The notes beneath the pieces are model-generated. The model was not told the DNA's origin. It worked only from the letters and a program-made list of their open reading frames with translations, and ran no database searches. A stretch of DNA of 64,000 nt from NCBI RefSeq assembly GCF_040412425.1, contig NC_089767.1, positions 3,938,448 through 4,002,447 on the forward strand, read 5' to 3'. Shown here one piece after another: positions 1 to 11,779 of this stretch. The translations under genes were made by a program, and so were the position numbers. The stretch comes from Macrobrachium rosenbergii (Eukaryota; Arthropoda; Malacostraca; Decapoda; Palaemonidae). The number at the start of each line of letters is the position of its first letter. The stretch's first letter is position 1.

Positions 1-276
1 TGTGTAAACTGATGGGTTTATTTTAAAAAGTTGATTTAGTTGTTTTTGCAAGAAAAATTTCATTTATTTTAACATAAATTTCATCTGTATACATGAGCCT
101 GAATAGGTATTTAAGATGGCAGTATGTATCCTGGTGGATAATTAATTTTAGAATTGGATTATTGGAGGTGAACAGATGAGTTCTTGAGACTAACAAGGTA
201 TCATGTAGCTGGACTGGCTCCTTGTTAGTGAGGCCAAGGTTTGTACTTTTTCGTACTCTTCCCTTTATGAATGGGA

Positions 277-640
277 TGTACAATGGATCCCTGCCTTTTC
301 ACGGTTCTGGATTTGCGGCTTCACCTGTTTGCAGATTTCTCTATGGAACATATATGCAGTACGTACACATACGCGGAAAATTCACCTACATTGTATTTTT
401 CATAGAGAAACACTCACAGATTACTGTATTTTCATATCATTTTCCTGACTAAATGCACTTTTTGTGATAAAACTATTAAAATATTCAGGTATAAGTATTT
501 TTACAGGGTTTTTTGTTGTTTTGAACTATCAGAATACAGTTATAAGCATTTTGAGAGAGGTTTCAAGTATTTGCAGATTTTAGCCATTTGTGGGGTGTAG
601 TGGTACACATCCCCCACGAATACCGGGGGTTGACTGTATT
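277..640 (+). mobile_element. Small inverted-repeat element, copy A (non-autonomous)
   Basis: About 350 bp that matches the reverse complement of 49855-50206 over nearly its whole length, for example the shared block around 455-480 (TTTTTGTGATAAAACTATTA). The right edge has a C/G-rich end (CCCCCACGAATACCGGGGGT) followed by TGACTGTA. The left part carries a weaker version of the same end. There is no transposase ORF, so this looks like a MITE-type element. Boundaries are approximate because the left end is diverged. Confidence 0.6.
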
Positions 641-962
641 CACTCTTTTCCTGAAGCATAGCCGGAAGCACTCTCAGACAACTACAGTGTTTCCTTGTTA
701 TTCATATTTTTGTTATACAAAGTAAAATTTTAGAAAAATTTTGTTTTTGTGTACAAGCTAAAAATTCAGTTTATAACCTGTTTGGTGGAAAATGGTGCAT
801 GGCCGGTCGGGATTGAGGGAGGAGAGACAGGATCCCCTCGAGGAAACCAAAGTGGTTGAAGTAGGCAAAAGTTGATAACAAAATCAATTTTATTCACATT
901 TTGCAAGGATGGTCACAGAAATCAACATTCTGTGTGTGTCTGATTGTGTGTCTGTGTGCCGG

Positions 963-1030
<68 letters not shown>

Positions 1031-2084
1031 ATCAGCGTGCGGCAAATGTGAAAACAATCCCTCACGCATGTATGATTTTCGACGTGTCTTTTACACTTGG
1101 ATCTTAAGTGCAAGAAGGAGATTAATTATATGCCACAACGCATCAACTTACTATTGGCAAACGACAGAATTTAAAATTATAATCCAGTAAACATGAGGTT
1201 TTTGCAAACAAGTAAGTATTAAGAATGCAAGTAAGAAAAGGAAAGAGAGATCAAATAACTTTTCGCAAAGATGTTTAAACAAACAGTCCGAGGCACACAG
1301 AAGCTGAAAGCTGCGCCAGTGTGTTTCATGATGTGGGGATGAGTTACTTTTACAGTGCTAAAAAATCATAAAAAGCAAGTGTCCTTGATAGGTATTTTAC
1401 CGTAACAAAAAACGGTGATTTGGGCGAATCGAGTGTAAGTGAAAGAAACGGACGAAATGTTGTGAAAGAGTGAAAGAGAAAAATCATCCGAGCCCAGCCC
1501 CAGCTGGGAAGTCAGTGGGAAACAGACCCTTGTCTCCTGCCCAATAACCCACCACCATCCCCTCCCTCTCCTCTTGATCATCTCACTCAGCGCAGTCCCA
1601 AACACTCGCTCAAGTAAGACTCTCTTTCAATTTTTTATTGTTACTGTATTGCATTTGATTGTTTTTATATTGTATCATTGCTAAATTTATTGTGAAATTC
1701 CCATCTTTTATTTTTTTGACGTGAATTGTTACTGATTTTACGTACATACAGTAATGTTTTTACAGTTTCTTCTTCTCTCCTTAACAGTATACCGCTTCCT
1801 CCTCCTTATCTTAAGTCAGTTGTGGGTCACTGTGGTGACATAAGATTTTGTTCATCTTTCATGTTAAATTTTATTGTGAAATGCTTTATTCCTTTATTTT
1901 TGTTGAATATGGTTATCATTAAACTATATATTGTGCTTGCACTTTAAATAATTGTATTAAAGTGGGTACAAAGGATGGATATGGGGAAATTCTTGAGTGT
2001 GGGACTAATTAATTGAATTCCCATTAGTATTCCTTATAGAAATGTTCGGATTGATTTAGTATGAACATTTTGATATACAAATTG
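641..2084. other. Non-coding stretch left of the DIRS element
   Basis: Apart from the GA tract I see no exon I can support. A GC-richer patch at about 1480-1610 ends in CTCAA/GTAAGACT, which resembles a splice donor, so a 5' untranslated exon is conceivable. It has no convincing reading frame. Confidence 0.4.
967..1028. repeat. (GA)n microsatellite
   Basis: An uninterrupted GA dinucleotide run of about 60 bp. An apparent reading frame on the opposite strand is only the repeat (Ser-Leu)n. Confidence 0.97.
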
Positions 2085-2089
2085 GAATT

Positions 2090-2275
2090 GTTCATATGCG
2101 GAACAAACCTGGGTCTTAACATTAGGATAAATCTTCTGACGCCAGCTGGAAACCGGTAAAAGTAAAAACAAGTAATGTTTATGCAAGGAATTGGTGGCAT
2201 CTGTCATGGAGATGAGGTGGGATGTGGCCAGCGACCCAATCTCAATCCCGTGACGCATCAGTTTTCCTCTTACAT
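2090..2275 (+). repeat. DIRS left inverted terminal repeat
   Basis: The reverse complement matches 9928-10100. Shared landmarks include TTGAGATTGGGTCGCTGGCC, CATGACAGATGCC and CCACCAATTCCTTGCA, followed by a related GGTTTCCAGC block. The two arms differ by small substitutions and a short duplication in the right arm, consistent with an old insertion. Confidence 0.85.
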
Positions 2276-2337
2276 CCATTGAGAGAGGTCATTTCTTTCT
2301 CTCCTTCCTCTCCATAGCCAGTTGTTTTTGCCTTTGC

Positions 2338-5200
2338 TTGTGTTTTTTGTTTGTTTTTGTTATCAGTGTGTGTTTATTGTGCATGTGTTTTGGTTTTTAT
2401 CATGCACCCCAAAACCCAGCTAAAAGTTCCCATAAGCTTCAGAGAAAATGTCCTGGTGTGGGCTCCTATCCTTGCTCATGTTATATTGAGACTGACCCCC
2501 AATCAACTTGTGATAGGTGCAGATCGAATGATTGTAATGTGTCTAACCCTTGCCCAGAGTATCGTTCTTGGCCCCCTGCACAGTGGAAGAGATTTGCCTA
2601 GAGGAAGCAGCACAGGAGGAAGTCGGATGCGCCATCTTTGGAAGGATTTTCTCCCACTTCAATGGATGTTCCTCAGGTTCCTTGTTGTTCTGCTTTACCC
2701 CTTGCTTCTCCTTCCCTGTCAGGGGGTGTCTCCTTCCTTTTCTTCCATTGATTCGTCTTTGGAAGTTTTAGGAGAAGGTTCTCTGAATTTGCCTCATGCT
2801 GCCCCGTCTCTCTCGCGGGGGGAATGTTTCTCCACCTGGGAGGATGGGGCCAGCACCATCTTTTTCCTCTGTTTCAGATTCAGATGTGCAGACGTCAGGT
2901 GTTTGGGCTTTGTTAGGCCTATGCTGTCCCATTTCATGTCTTCATGCATTCATGTGTCGGCTGCCATGACAGTTCCCGACCCTCCCAGCCTTTACTCTAC
3001 TTGGTCTCTCATTACGCCTACTAGCGAGATGCCATTGGGTCTCTCTGCACACCATCCTGGGTCACTTCCTGTTCAGCCAGTGGTTGCTCTTGTGACATCA
3101 CAGCCTAGTTCTACTATGACATCATCCTGCGGCTGCGCCGTCTGCTTCTTCTCTCATTCAGACTGTACTCAACTCTGTTGACTCTGCTCTTTGAGTGAAA
3201 TACAGCTGTTTTCTTAAGAAAAGACAGTGTAGATCTCCTTATCTTGATCGTCTTTGCCATCTACTTCTTCTTCATCATCTGCCCCTCCTGTCCATTCCTG
3301 CATCAGGCGTTGGAGGATTAAGAACTTTGTTGCAGCTCCTCTCCCCAAGAAACAGAAGACTATCTCTTCTTCTTGACCTTTGGACCACGGCCGTGTTTCT
3401 CTTTCACATGCATGTTTTCTTTCTTCCAATGCATCCTGTTTAAGTTAGGAGAAAGGACAACAAGGCTCCAATCAAGAAAACCTGAGTGGTAGAACCTCCT
3501 AGATGTGCTGTCAGGTCTACATCTCCTAGATGTCTTTGTTCCAGATCACTATTGCCCAGAAGAAATCGTGATTCCTCTCCTGATTCCCTTGAACGTGGAC
3601 GTGGGGATAGGCACAGTCGTCGTGATTCCTCTCCTGTTTCCCTCGGATGCGGATGTGTGAATAGACACGGCCGTGTACATGGTGACGGACGTATTGCTAG
3701 TCACCGCCGTAGAGTTGGATACGAGTGTGTTTCTTCATTTGACTTGCTGCTTCGCTGTTCTTGACAGTGTTCGTCATCGAGGTCTTCAAGAAAGGACACT
3801 GCCGTCGTTCGCCTTCCTGCATTCACAGCCACTGTTCGCCTTCCCACATCCACGGCTGTCGTTTGTCTTCCCACAGCCACAGCCATCGTTTGCCTTCCCA
3901 TGTCCATGGCTGCCATTCGTCTTCCCTGCATCTGCGTGACATGGGCTACAGGATGATGCACATCCGCCATACAAGAAAGAGTCTCCTGCGTCTTGAACCT
4001 GTGATTGAGACCTCTCTCTTCCCTCTACTTAGAAACTTCAAGCTCCCACGAAGGTATTAGGATCTGACAGATCTTAGGCTCCGGTATTAAGCCCTGTGAA
4101 TCCTGTGGGGAGGTGGATGGGGATCCTCGTGTCTAGGAGGTGGAGGATATGGAGAATAGGAGCTTCTTTCTTCTTATGAATAGGTTATTGATCTCGTTTG
4201 TAAGCTCATTAATCTTTCTAAAAAGACTGAGACTCCTTCTACAATCATTCGACAGGAATAGAAGCCTTCCTGGGACTGAAGAAGGACTCTAAGTCATCAT
4301 TTGAGTTGCCTTGTTCCAGTCACACTGACTCAGTCCTTAATCATGTAAACTCCTTGATTTTGGGACAAGATAACTCCCTTCATTCCAGCAGGTCATTTAG
4401 GTTTCTCTCTCCTCCTCTTCCTCGTCACAAGAATTATTATGCAACTCCTTTCATGCCTCTTCTGAATAGACAGGTCAGCTCTGATGTTGTCCGTCTGAAG
4501 CCAGGTTAGACTCTGGATCAGGTCAGAGCAGAAGGTTCTTTCCTTTCCTTTCAAGAAGCTGCTTCTTTGGAGTTGACTGCCTCTTCTGCCTTCCAAACTG
4601 TTTCTTGGCTGGATTTGTGGTCTTCAGCTGTTGCCAAGATTTCTTCTTCCCTTTCGTCAGGGAGTAAAGTCAATAGTTCATCTTACATCAGATTGTTGCA
4701 ACCTGTTGTTAAGGCTATTTCCTACCTTACCCATCTGACTGCTAATTTGTGGACTAATATCCTGCTGATGACGAGAGACGCAGCCCTCTCCAAAGTGGCT
4801 CGGTCTGTTGATGTGGATTCCTTGTTATCCTTGAGGAATGGCGATATTCTGGACTCCCAGCTGCTTTTCCCCAGGATCAGTTGGATGCTGCTGTCGACGG
4901 GTGTCGAGCCGACAATAATGATCGTCTCGTCAAGCAAGCAGTGAGTAAAGCAGCAGCTCCTTCTCATCTGAATGCTCCAAGGCAGAATCCACAGCCTCCT
5001 CCTAAGAAGCCTATAAGACCTCCTACAATCAGGACTTCCCAACCTGCATCATCACCAAAGAAACCTTCCCAACAACTTCCCTTTCAGTCTTGCTTTACCA
5101 GACCAGGAAGAGGAAATAGGGGCAGAGGTAGGGGAGGTAGACAGCAGAGTGGGCGCCCCTCCCCGCTCTGTGCCACCAGTGGGGAGGATGCCTGGTGACC
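2338..5200 (+). pseudogene. DIRS gag-like region, broken
   Basis: The first segment (2338-2601) encodes a Cys-rich stretch with CPG, then C-x-C, C-x2-C and a later C-P-x-Y-x-S-W. This is the spacing seen at the N-terminus of DIRS gag-like proteins. It ends at an in-frame TAG at 2599, but homologous-looking sequence (Lys/Arg then Ser/Pro-rich) continues past the stop. Later fragments (about 4306-4509 and 4567-4944) look like the helical part of the same protein (a stretch around SWLDLWSSAVAKISS). A Gly/Arg-rich tail (RGNRGRGRGGRQ) follows at about 5110. At least three frame breaks separate the parts. Function in the family: particle or nucleic-acid-binding protein. Confidence 0.65.
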
Positions 5201-6690
5201 CATTGGGCTATGTGGCAGAATTACGGAGCAGAGCAGTGGGTGTAGATGTCCTTCTGGTAGGGTATCTACTACCTTTCAACTTTGCTCCCCCTCTCTCCGA
5301 TCGTCCTCTCTCTCACCTCGCTTATGCCCAAGGCTCTCCAAAACACCTAGCTCTCCAAGAAGAAGTGATGGAGAAGGGAGCTGTTGAGCAAGTAAAGCAT
5401 CCTTCCCCAGGGTTCTACAGTTGAGTCTTCCTAGTCCCCAAGGCAACTGGCAATTGGAGACTGGTGATAGACCTGTCAACATTAAACCTCTTATCAGAAA
5501 AATGAGGTTCAAGATGGAGACTCCTCAAACAGTCTTGGCAGCTGTCAGAGACAATGACTGTGCTGACCATAGATTTGAGGGACGCTTGCTTCCAGATTCC
5601 TGTTCATCCTTCTTCCCGGAAGTTCCTTTGCTTCAGTCTCGGAGAACTTGTGTTCCAGTGCAAGATCCTTTGCTTTGGTCTGATAACAGCTCCCCAGGTG
5701 TTCACAAGAGTTTTCACCCTAGTGCTGACGTGGGCTTATGCTCAGGGAATTCGCCTCCTAATTTATCTTGACGACAGGCTGGTCTTGGAGAGTTCTTAGG
5801 AAAAGATAATTCGAGACCAGGATCATCTCCAATTTTGTTGCAGTTTAGGCATCATGCTAAATTTGGAAATGATCGTAGACACTGCCTCGTTGAGGGTCTT
5901 CCCATCAGATCAGAGGATAGAGAAGTTCAGGACAGTGGCTTGCTCCTTCCAATCCGAACAGAACCAACTGGCTTGCTTAGGACTTTTGGTATTGGTAGAG
6001 AAACTGGTTCCTCACGGGCATCTTCATCTTCATTCCCTGTAACGGAGGCTGATGGAATTTTGGTCTCCAGCAAGGGACTCTCCTCATCTACAGGTTCCTC
6101 TGTCGACAAAAGTAAGAAGTCACCTTCTGTGCTGGTTGGACGACAAAAACCTGACAGTGTGGGTGCCTCTTCATTCACCCCCTCCAGAGCTCATCCTGTT
6201 CTTGGACGCTTCTTTCGAAGGTTGGGGAACACATCTAGAAGAGCTCCTGACTTCAGGTGTGCGGAGTCCTCAGGACAGGAAACTTCCCATCAATGTGCTA
6301 GAGTTGAAAGCAGCCTTCCTGCCACTTCAGGAGTTTCAAGAAAGGGTGATGGGGCACTCCGTTGTTCTGATGTTAGAAACACTACAGTGGTAGCTTGTGT
6401 GTTACGTCAACTTCACTTGATAAGTCCAATACACCAGTGTGCTATTAACAACTCAGTGGACCTCATGGCCAGTTACATTCCAGGCAAGAGGAATGTAGTG
6501 GCCGACAAGTTAAGTCGTTGGGGACAGGTTCTAGGGACAGAGTGGTCTCTGCATCAGGTGTTGGCAGACAGGCTTTTTCATGTTGGGGGAGACCAATGAT
6601 AGACCTCTTCGCAACAAGGCTCAACAGGAAGCTAGAGGTCTGTTGTTCATTAGTTCCAGATCTCTTCGCTGTAGGTGCTTCTTCAAGCTA
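5149..6690 (+). pseudogene. DIRS reverse transcriptase-RNase H, broken
   Basis: Reverse-transcriptase blocks appear in order: VFLVPKATGNWRLVIDL (just after a TGA at 5422), TIDLRDACFQIPVHP, FGLITAPQVFTRVFT, and the catalytic IRLLIYLDD near 5755-5780. RNase H follows: LILFLDASFEGWGTHL, then NVLELKA, then YIPGKRNVVADKLSR near 6470-6515. The blocks lie in different frames, with shifts near 5500 and 5555 and a TAG near 5797. The coding capacity is therefore destroyed although the catalytic residues remain visible. After 6590 the IDLFATRLNRK block typical of DIRS pol begins, and it is cut by the insertion at about 6690. Confidence 0.85.
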
Positions 6691-7628
6691 AACAATTGAA
6701 TAGGATGATGGGAACAAATTTAGAGGTTATTAATTGAAACTCTGACTTTCCTTAACCTAATTTATTATTTCCTTAATATTACAGTGACCTGAGACCCTCA
6801 AACAGAGCTATATACCCAACCCAGCCTATACCTAACCTAGCCTATCCTCACCACTACAGTTCATCAGAACTTATCCTGTATTCAGTCTTGATCCTACAAA
6901 AAAAAAAAAAATACTCCAACTGCAAATTTCAATTAAACAATGTACTATATACAAAAGACATTAAATTATTAGTCCGGTGCCAATCATTAAACTTAATACT
7001 ACGTGTAGTGAAAATATCATCACCAAATCTCCAACTCTGGAATATGTCCCAAAATAGTTCCTTATCTTTCTCAGCACTTCATCTGAAAATAATCCAAAGA
7101 CAATTGTGAAAGGCATTACACTTATAATTTTGGGGTCACCATGGAGAGTATTTTAGCTATGACATCCAAGCTGAGGGCAGAAATTACTTTAGAATCTCTT
7201 AATGTAGTCTTCTCTACACAAAAGCACTGCACTCTTCACTGATCCCCATCCCGTTTGGGACAGACACTGTCTTAATAACTGCTCTGTACAACTTGAAATG
7301 TAGCATGAAAATGGATCCGGTCTCACCAACTGTTCGACTGATTTGTCAGTTGCCAATACAGACTTTTATTTCCACCACAGTTCCTGCCAGCAAATATCTA
7401 TTCCCCAGTAACTTCCACATGAAAGTATCCTAACTTCTTATCCATCCTCTGGCAAATTGGATGAAGGGGAGCAAATCACTCTAACCTGACACACTCAGCA
7501 AAACTGAAAGTAAAAAAAAAGAAAAAACAAAGATGAACTTCAACCCTTCAAGCATTTACAGAGAAAAACAAAGTAAAAAAGAAAAAACAAATGTATTAAT
7601 TCATACCAACCAAAATACTACCACATTG
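6690..7628. mobile_element. Unclassified insertion inside DIRS pol
   Basis: The pol reading stops after a PDLFAVGASS-like stretch at about 6684. It resumes at about 7629 with MAEDILQHPWDNLDVYAFPP, so the 0.94 kb between is foreign. It is AT-rich, has an A-run at 6899-6911 and CCTAACCTAGCCTA-type repeats at 6820-6850. It holds no ORF I recognise and shows no clear terminal repeats. The second DIRS remnant near 26190-26280 lacks this insertion, which supports the call. Confidence 0.65.
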
Positions 7629-7863
7629 CCATGGCAGAGGACATCCTTCAACATCCTTGGGACAACCTGGACGTTTACGCCTTTCCCCCGTTTTGCCTGA
7701 TCCATCATGTCCTGAACAGGGTGATGATTTCCCAGAATTTCAGAATGACCCTTGTAGCTCCTTTATGGCCTCAACAGAATGGTTCCTGGATCTTCTAACT
7801 CTTCTCTCAGCGGTTCCGAGAGAAATACCCCTGGGCATAATCTTTTCTGTCAATCTCATGTAG
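7629..7863 (+). pseudogene. DIRS pol continuation after the insertion
   Basis: Translated pieces MAEDILQHPWDNLDVYAFPP, then LIHHVLNRV and MTLVAPLWPQQNGSW, form the conserved block that follows RNase H in DIRS pol. The same block is seen at about 26245-26420. It ends in stops after a PREIPL-like stretch. Confidence 0.65.
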
Positions 7864-8059
7864 AGTGATACCATCAGTCGGTAACATCCCTGTCTCTTCA
7901 CGGTTGGAGACTATCCAGTATTCCTGTGAGCGAAAGGCTTTTCTTGCAGAGCAACGACATAGATGTCTGGTTACCTCAGAAGGTCTTCTTCAACCGTGTA
8001 TCAGGGGAAATGGGCCGTCTACTGTGATTGATGTCATTGGCGGGGTTTCTCTGACTTGG

Positions 8060-9030
8060 AACCTCTATTCAGCAGATAGCTGATTTCCTGATGTTCCTCA
8101 GAACAGAAAAACACCTTTCTGTTTCTGCTGTTAAGGGCTATAGGGCTGCCTTGGGATTGATTCTTTGCTTGAAAGACGTGGACCTAACTTCATCATGGGA
8201 AATATCTATGCTGCTCAAAAGTTTTGACAGTCTTGTTCTCCTAGAGAACTGAAACCCCCTACCTGGGATCTGACTTGACTCTGGTGCTAAGTAATCTCAC
8301 TTGAGCTCCATATGAACCACTGTGTCGCTCATCGGACAGGAACTTGACCCTCAAGACGGTTTTCCTTCTAGCCTTGGCTTTTTCAAAGAGGATGGGCGAA
8401 CTCCATGGCCTAGATTTTGATGTTAAACATACCAGGGGTTGGAAGTCAGTAGTGTTCAAATTTGTCTCAGAATTCGTGGCTAAGACTCAAAAAGTGTTCA
8501 AATTTTTCCAGGAATTCGTGGTTAAGACTCAAAACCCCTTGGTTCGTGATGACAGGTTTACCTCCTTTTCCATCCCTTCCCTTAGGGATTTTGTTAATGA
8601 GAATCCAGGTGAATTGCTCCTTTGTCCTGTCAGAGCACTGTGTTGCTATCTAAAGAAAACTTGACATCTCAGACCGGGATGCTGAAGGCCTTTTGAGCAC
8701 AGGCCAGATCAAGAATACTATTTTGTTTTGGCTTTGTGAAGTAATCAGGCATGCCTACTCCTTATCTTCATTGTCTGCTGCCAATGCTGTGCATGCAAGA
8801 GCACATGACAGTTGAGGACTAAGCTGCTCCTTGGCATTCAAGAAGAACTTATCTGTTCATAGTATCCTGAATGCTGGTTCTTGGCTCCACTGAACCATGT
8901 TCACCTTCTATCTGAGGGACATTGCCCACAGGTCCTTGGACACTTTTTCCTTGGGGTCCGGTGGTGGCTGCTCAACAAGTTGTGTAGCTCATCCAGTGCC
9001 CCTAACGGGACAGTTTTGTATCTTGCTTAA
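8060..9030 (+). pseudogene. DIRS tyrosine recombinase, broken
   Basis: Blocks in order are ADFLMFLRTEKHLSVSAVKG then YRAALGLILCLKDVDL (about 8075-8180), TLKTVFLLALAFSKRMGELH (about 8347-8406), then FWLCEVIRHAYSLSSLSAAN, HARAHDS and FYLRDIAHRSLDTF (8730-8945). The Arg in the KRMGELH block and the H-A-R-A-H block match the catalytic Arg and His-x-x-Arg regions of DIRS recombinases. A stop at 8662 and others interrupt it. In the family this enzyme integrates a circular DNA intermediate without target-site duplication. Confidence 0.75.
8452..8535 (+). repeat. 42-bp in-frame tandem duplication in recombinase
   Basis: Two 42-bp units (8452-8493 and 8494-8535) encode VFKFVSEFVAKTQK and VFKFFQEFVVKTQN. 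The duplication adds 14 residues just after the first conserved block and keeps the frame. Confidence 0.9.
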
Positions 9031-9927
9031 GATGATGGTATGAAAGTGAGGATGATTGAGATGACTGGTCTCTTTTCCTTCCCCTCCTTTTTTTCTTCTT
9101 CTACCTGGAAGGTGATGAGCAAGAAGATGGCTCTATCATACACTGAACAAGGAGAGATACAGGTGAGCATAGTAACTTCTTAATGAATTGTTGGTGTGTT
9201 TTATTCTACCAGGAAAAATCACGAAACATCATTTTCTACCTATCTAGCTAACTCTATACACTTTTCAAGGCACTTCCTCCTCTCTAGCCTTTCTATTAAA
9301 CCATGAGAGCCAATGAGTCTTCATTTGATAACCTTCAAAATCAATCAAAATCACTAGGTCCCAAAACACTGGCTAACCTTCTGGGCAGTTTTGAACTTCA
9401 GTTATCTGAACGGATTGAATTTTACTTTCTGCTCTTTAACAATCCGGTCAAAAACTCTGTTTGATTCAATGAATTGCTGCATTGGGACTTAGTTTACTCA
9501 AACCAAATTTTCATTTAAAATTGAAAATGACTGTTCGATACCCATATAATCTAACAGATCAGATTCTGCACCAAAGCCACAATTCTTTCATTTTTGCAGT
9601 CGATGGTCCTCCTTCCTTCCTGAATTCTGTTCTTCAGGAAGTATGACCAGGTAATAATTTTCCTGGTTTCCAATCAAGCTTGGTCAGCTGTTAGCTCATC
9701 TCTTTTATTTCAGGGTTCTCTTACTGAAGCAGATCCCAGCAAGAGTGAGTCTGTCCTAATGGATCAGACCACAGGTTTGTTCAGTATTTGGGTTGTTTTC
9801 ATGAACAAATGACAAATTTAAAATAATTTGTATTTCTCGTATCTAGCTCAGCAGATCTGCTGTCTCAATATTTACTGCCCACCTCTAGCTGCCCCTACCT
9901 TTCAATTAACATTGTGCTGGAAGAAAA

Positions 9928-10100
9928 CTGGTACGTCATGGGGTTGAGATTGGGTCGCTGGCCACGTCCCACCTCATCGCCATGACAGATGCCAGATGCC
10001 ACCAATTCCTTGCAAAATCAATTCTTGTTTTTATTTTTCCTGGTTTCCAGCCAGTGCCAGAAGATAGACCACAGGTTTGTTAGCTATGAAAGATACAAAT
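9928..10100 (-). repeat. DIRS right inverted terminal repeat
   Basis: Partner of the arm at 2090-2275 in opposite orientation. A short piece of this end (ACCACAGGTTTGTT) also occurs at about 9768, upstream of the arm. Such terminal sequence repeated internally is expected of DIRS elements (internal complementary region) or could be a local duplication. Confidence 0.8.
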
Positions 10101-11512
10101 TAATTTAAATTTGTCATTTTGGAACTAATTAAATTTGTATACCGAGGAACCACTGTATGTCCATAAGAAGGAATAATGTTATGAAGAAGAGAAAGGTGAC
10201 TGAGAGAGGGCTGTACTCCTTTCATGAGGCAATACCATTTGACCTGCTGACAGCTCAGGGCAAGAAGTAAAAATTTAGATTCATGAGGTAGGTCTCTCAG
10301 GAACAACTTAATAAAAGTCATTAGGAGACTTCCATGAAGACAAATTTAGAATGGCTTCTACTCCCATGTTCATCTTGAATGCTAAGTATATTAAAATATC
10401 CAAATCTCATGATCCCTAACTTTAATGTTGGATGCCTTCGTCTTAGGAGTGTTCCTGTATGTATCCCAAATCCCCTTTCTCTACCAAAAAGAAAGTGTTC
10501 TTGTTTTCTTCAACCCCTAATACAGCTGACTTAAAACAATCATAGCAGTCTTTTTCTAAAATATTTTGCCCTCCTGAGGTATCTCACAGCCCTGACTTGG
10601 TCGTGGGCCAAGATCTACTTTTCTTCCTGTCTCCACGGGCAGGGCAGGCATAACAACCTGCAGAGCAGCTTGGTGTTGCGAGGAAGTCGTCAGTGTTTTG
10701 GCAGGGACCAGGGCACATAAAGAGAGCTGTGGTTTCCACTTGAGGTAGCATGTTTTCCACTTAAAAGGAACGTTGTTTTTAGGGTCATGTTCTAAAGGTT
10801 CAAACATTGTCATTTATAAATACCTCTAGACCATGGATGCATCTCCACATGGGGACCTGAGCATTTTGGGAGGTACTATTCTCCCAAAGCTTTGGCACAT
10901 GCACCTCAATTCAGTTGACAGGTTGAGGTTTGCACCAGGGCTGATCTATCCAAGTTTTTCAGGTGGTTGATATGTCAACTTCAAATAAGTTTTTAAATAT
11001 TAAAATCATTGAAATTAAAAACTATTTTTTTAAAATGAACTTAAAAAACTACATTGGTAAATTTGCTGTACCAGCCTGAGTCATGCTACTTTAGTGTATT
11101 GGGACAGTCCAGTGTACACAGTCCACCAACCAAAAAAAAAAAATCCCTTTAATTCAACTCAGTGAGTGTTACCACCTTATTTGTTTAATTTTTGTTTTCA
11201 AAATTTTGCTAGTCAGAAATTGGGTGTGCCTTTGAGGTTGAAGCATCTCCGATGCTGAGAAATAGGGTGTTTATTTATTTATTTATGTATTTATTTACTG
11301 TACTTATGACAGGTTTGCTGCTGGGGACTTTGAGTGGTTGAGAAGTGTATAATGGAACCTTATTGGTTAGATATTGTAAATTTGCCATTTTAACATATGG
11401 TTTGCTTCTGATTTTGCTTTCTACATTTTGATGGCAGAATTCTTGTGATAAACTTAATTTCAAGTCATCTTAATTACAGCAGGAAATACTCATAAAATGG
11501 TGTGTTTTGCAG
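10101..11512. other. Non-coding; likely TRAPPC4 intron
   Basis: AT-rich sequence without an exon that matches the expected upstream part of TRAPPC4. It ends with a splice acceptor (TGTGTTTTGCAG) at 11512. Confidence 0.5.
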
Positions 11513-11633
11513 GCCTCGATGTTTTATCCTCTCTATGCATTGGCTTGTCAATTAAGTCCGGAGCAGAGGAGCTCTGGAATAGAAGTACTTGAAGCTGATA
11601 TTTTCAGAATGAACTGTTTTCAGACACTTACAG
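11513..11633 (+). CDS. TRAPPC4: TRAPPC4 (TRAPP subunit 4, synbindin/Trs23), penultimate coding exon
   Basis: A 121-bp exon between an acceptor (TTTTGCAG) and a donor (CAG/GTAAGT). It encodes [20 protein letters not shown] followed by a stretch containing [10 protein letters not shown] and CFQTLT. This is the conserved middle of TRAPPC4, where animal homologues read ASMFHS... and GIE.LETD.F..HC.QTLTG. The protein is a longin-type core subunit of TRAPP complexes, which tether vesicles at the ER-Golgi and act as Rab GEF. The exon ends after the first base of a Gly codon, which the exon at 18540 completes. Coding exons 5' of this one were not found in the window; they may lie beyond the left edge or have been missed. 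Confidence 0.92.
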
Positions 11634-11695
11634 GTAAGTTGTTAAGTTGTTAGTAGGATGCATATTTTTTTCACTTTAGGACCAGTCAGAGTAAA

Positions 11696-11697
<2 letters not shown>

Positions 11698-11775
<78 letters not shown>
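11698..11775. repeat. (CT)n microsatellite
   Basis: An about 78-bp uninterrupted CT run starting about 65 bp after the TRAPPC4 splice donor, inside the intron. Confidence 0.97.

Positions 11776-11779
<4 letters not shown>

Larger units (their letters stand above)
2085..10100 (+). mobile_element. Degenerate DIRS-type tyrosine-recombinase retrotransposon
   Basis: An about 8 kb element read left to right. In order it holds a Cys-rich gag-like region, reverse transcriptase with YLDD, RNase H, and a tyrosine recombinase. It is flanked by facing copies of one about 175 bp sequence (2090-2275 and 9928-10100). Inverted terminal repeats and a tyrosine recombinase in place of an integrase are hallmarks of the DIRS order. 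All reading frames carry stops and shifts, so this copy is not autonomous. An unrelated insertion interrupts it at about 6690-7628. It lies upstream of the TRAPPC4 exon at 11513, and may be within that gene's preceding intron. Confidence 0.85.

Noticed and set aside
922..1113. Minus-strand ORF rich in Ser-Leu
   Set aside because: It is the GA microsatellite read as protein.
1480..1620. Possible 5' untranslated exon or promoter patch
   Set aside because: Only a GC-richer patch and one donor-like site; no frame and no link to a gene.
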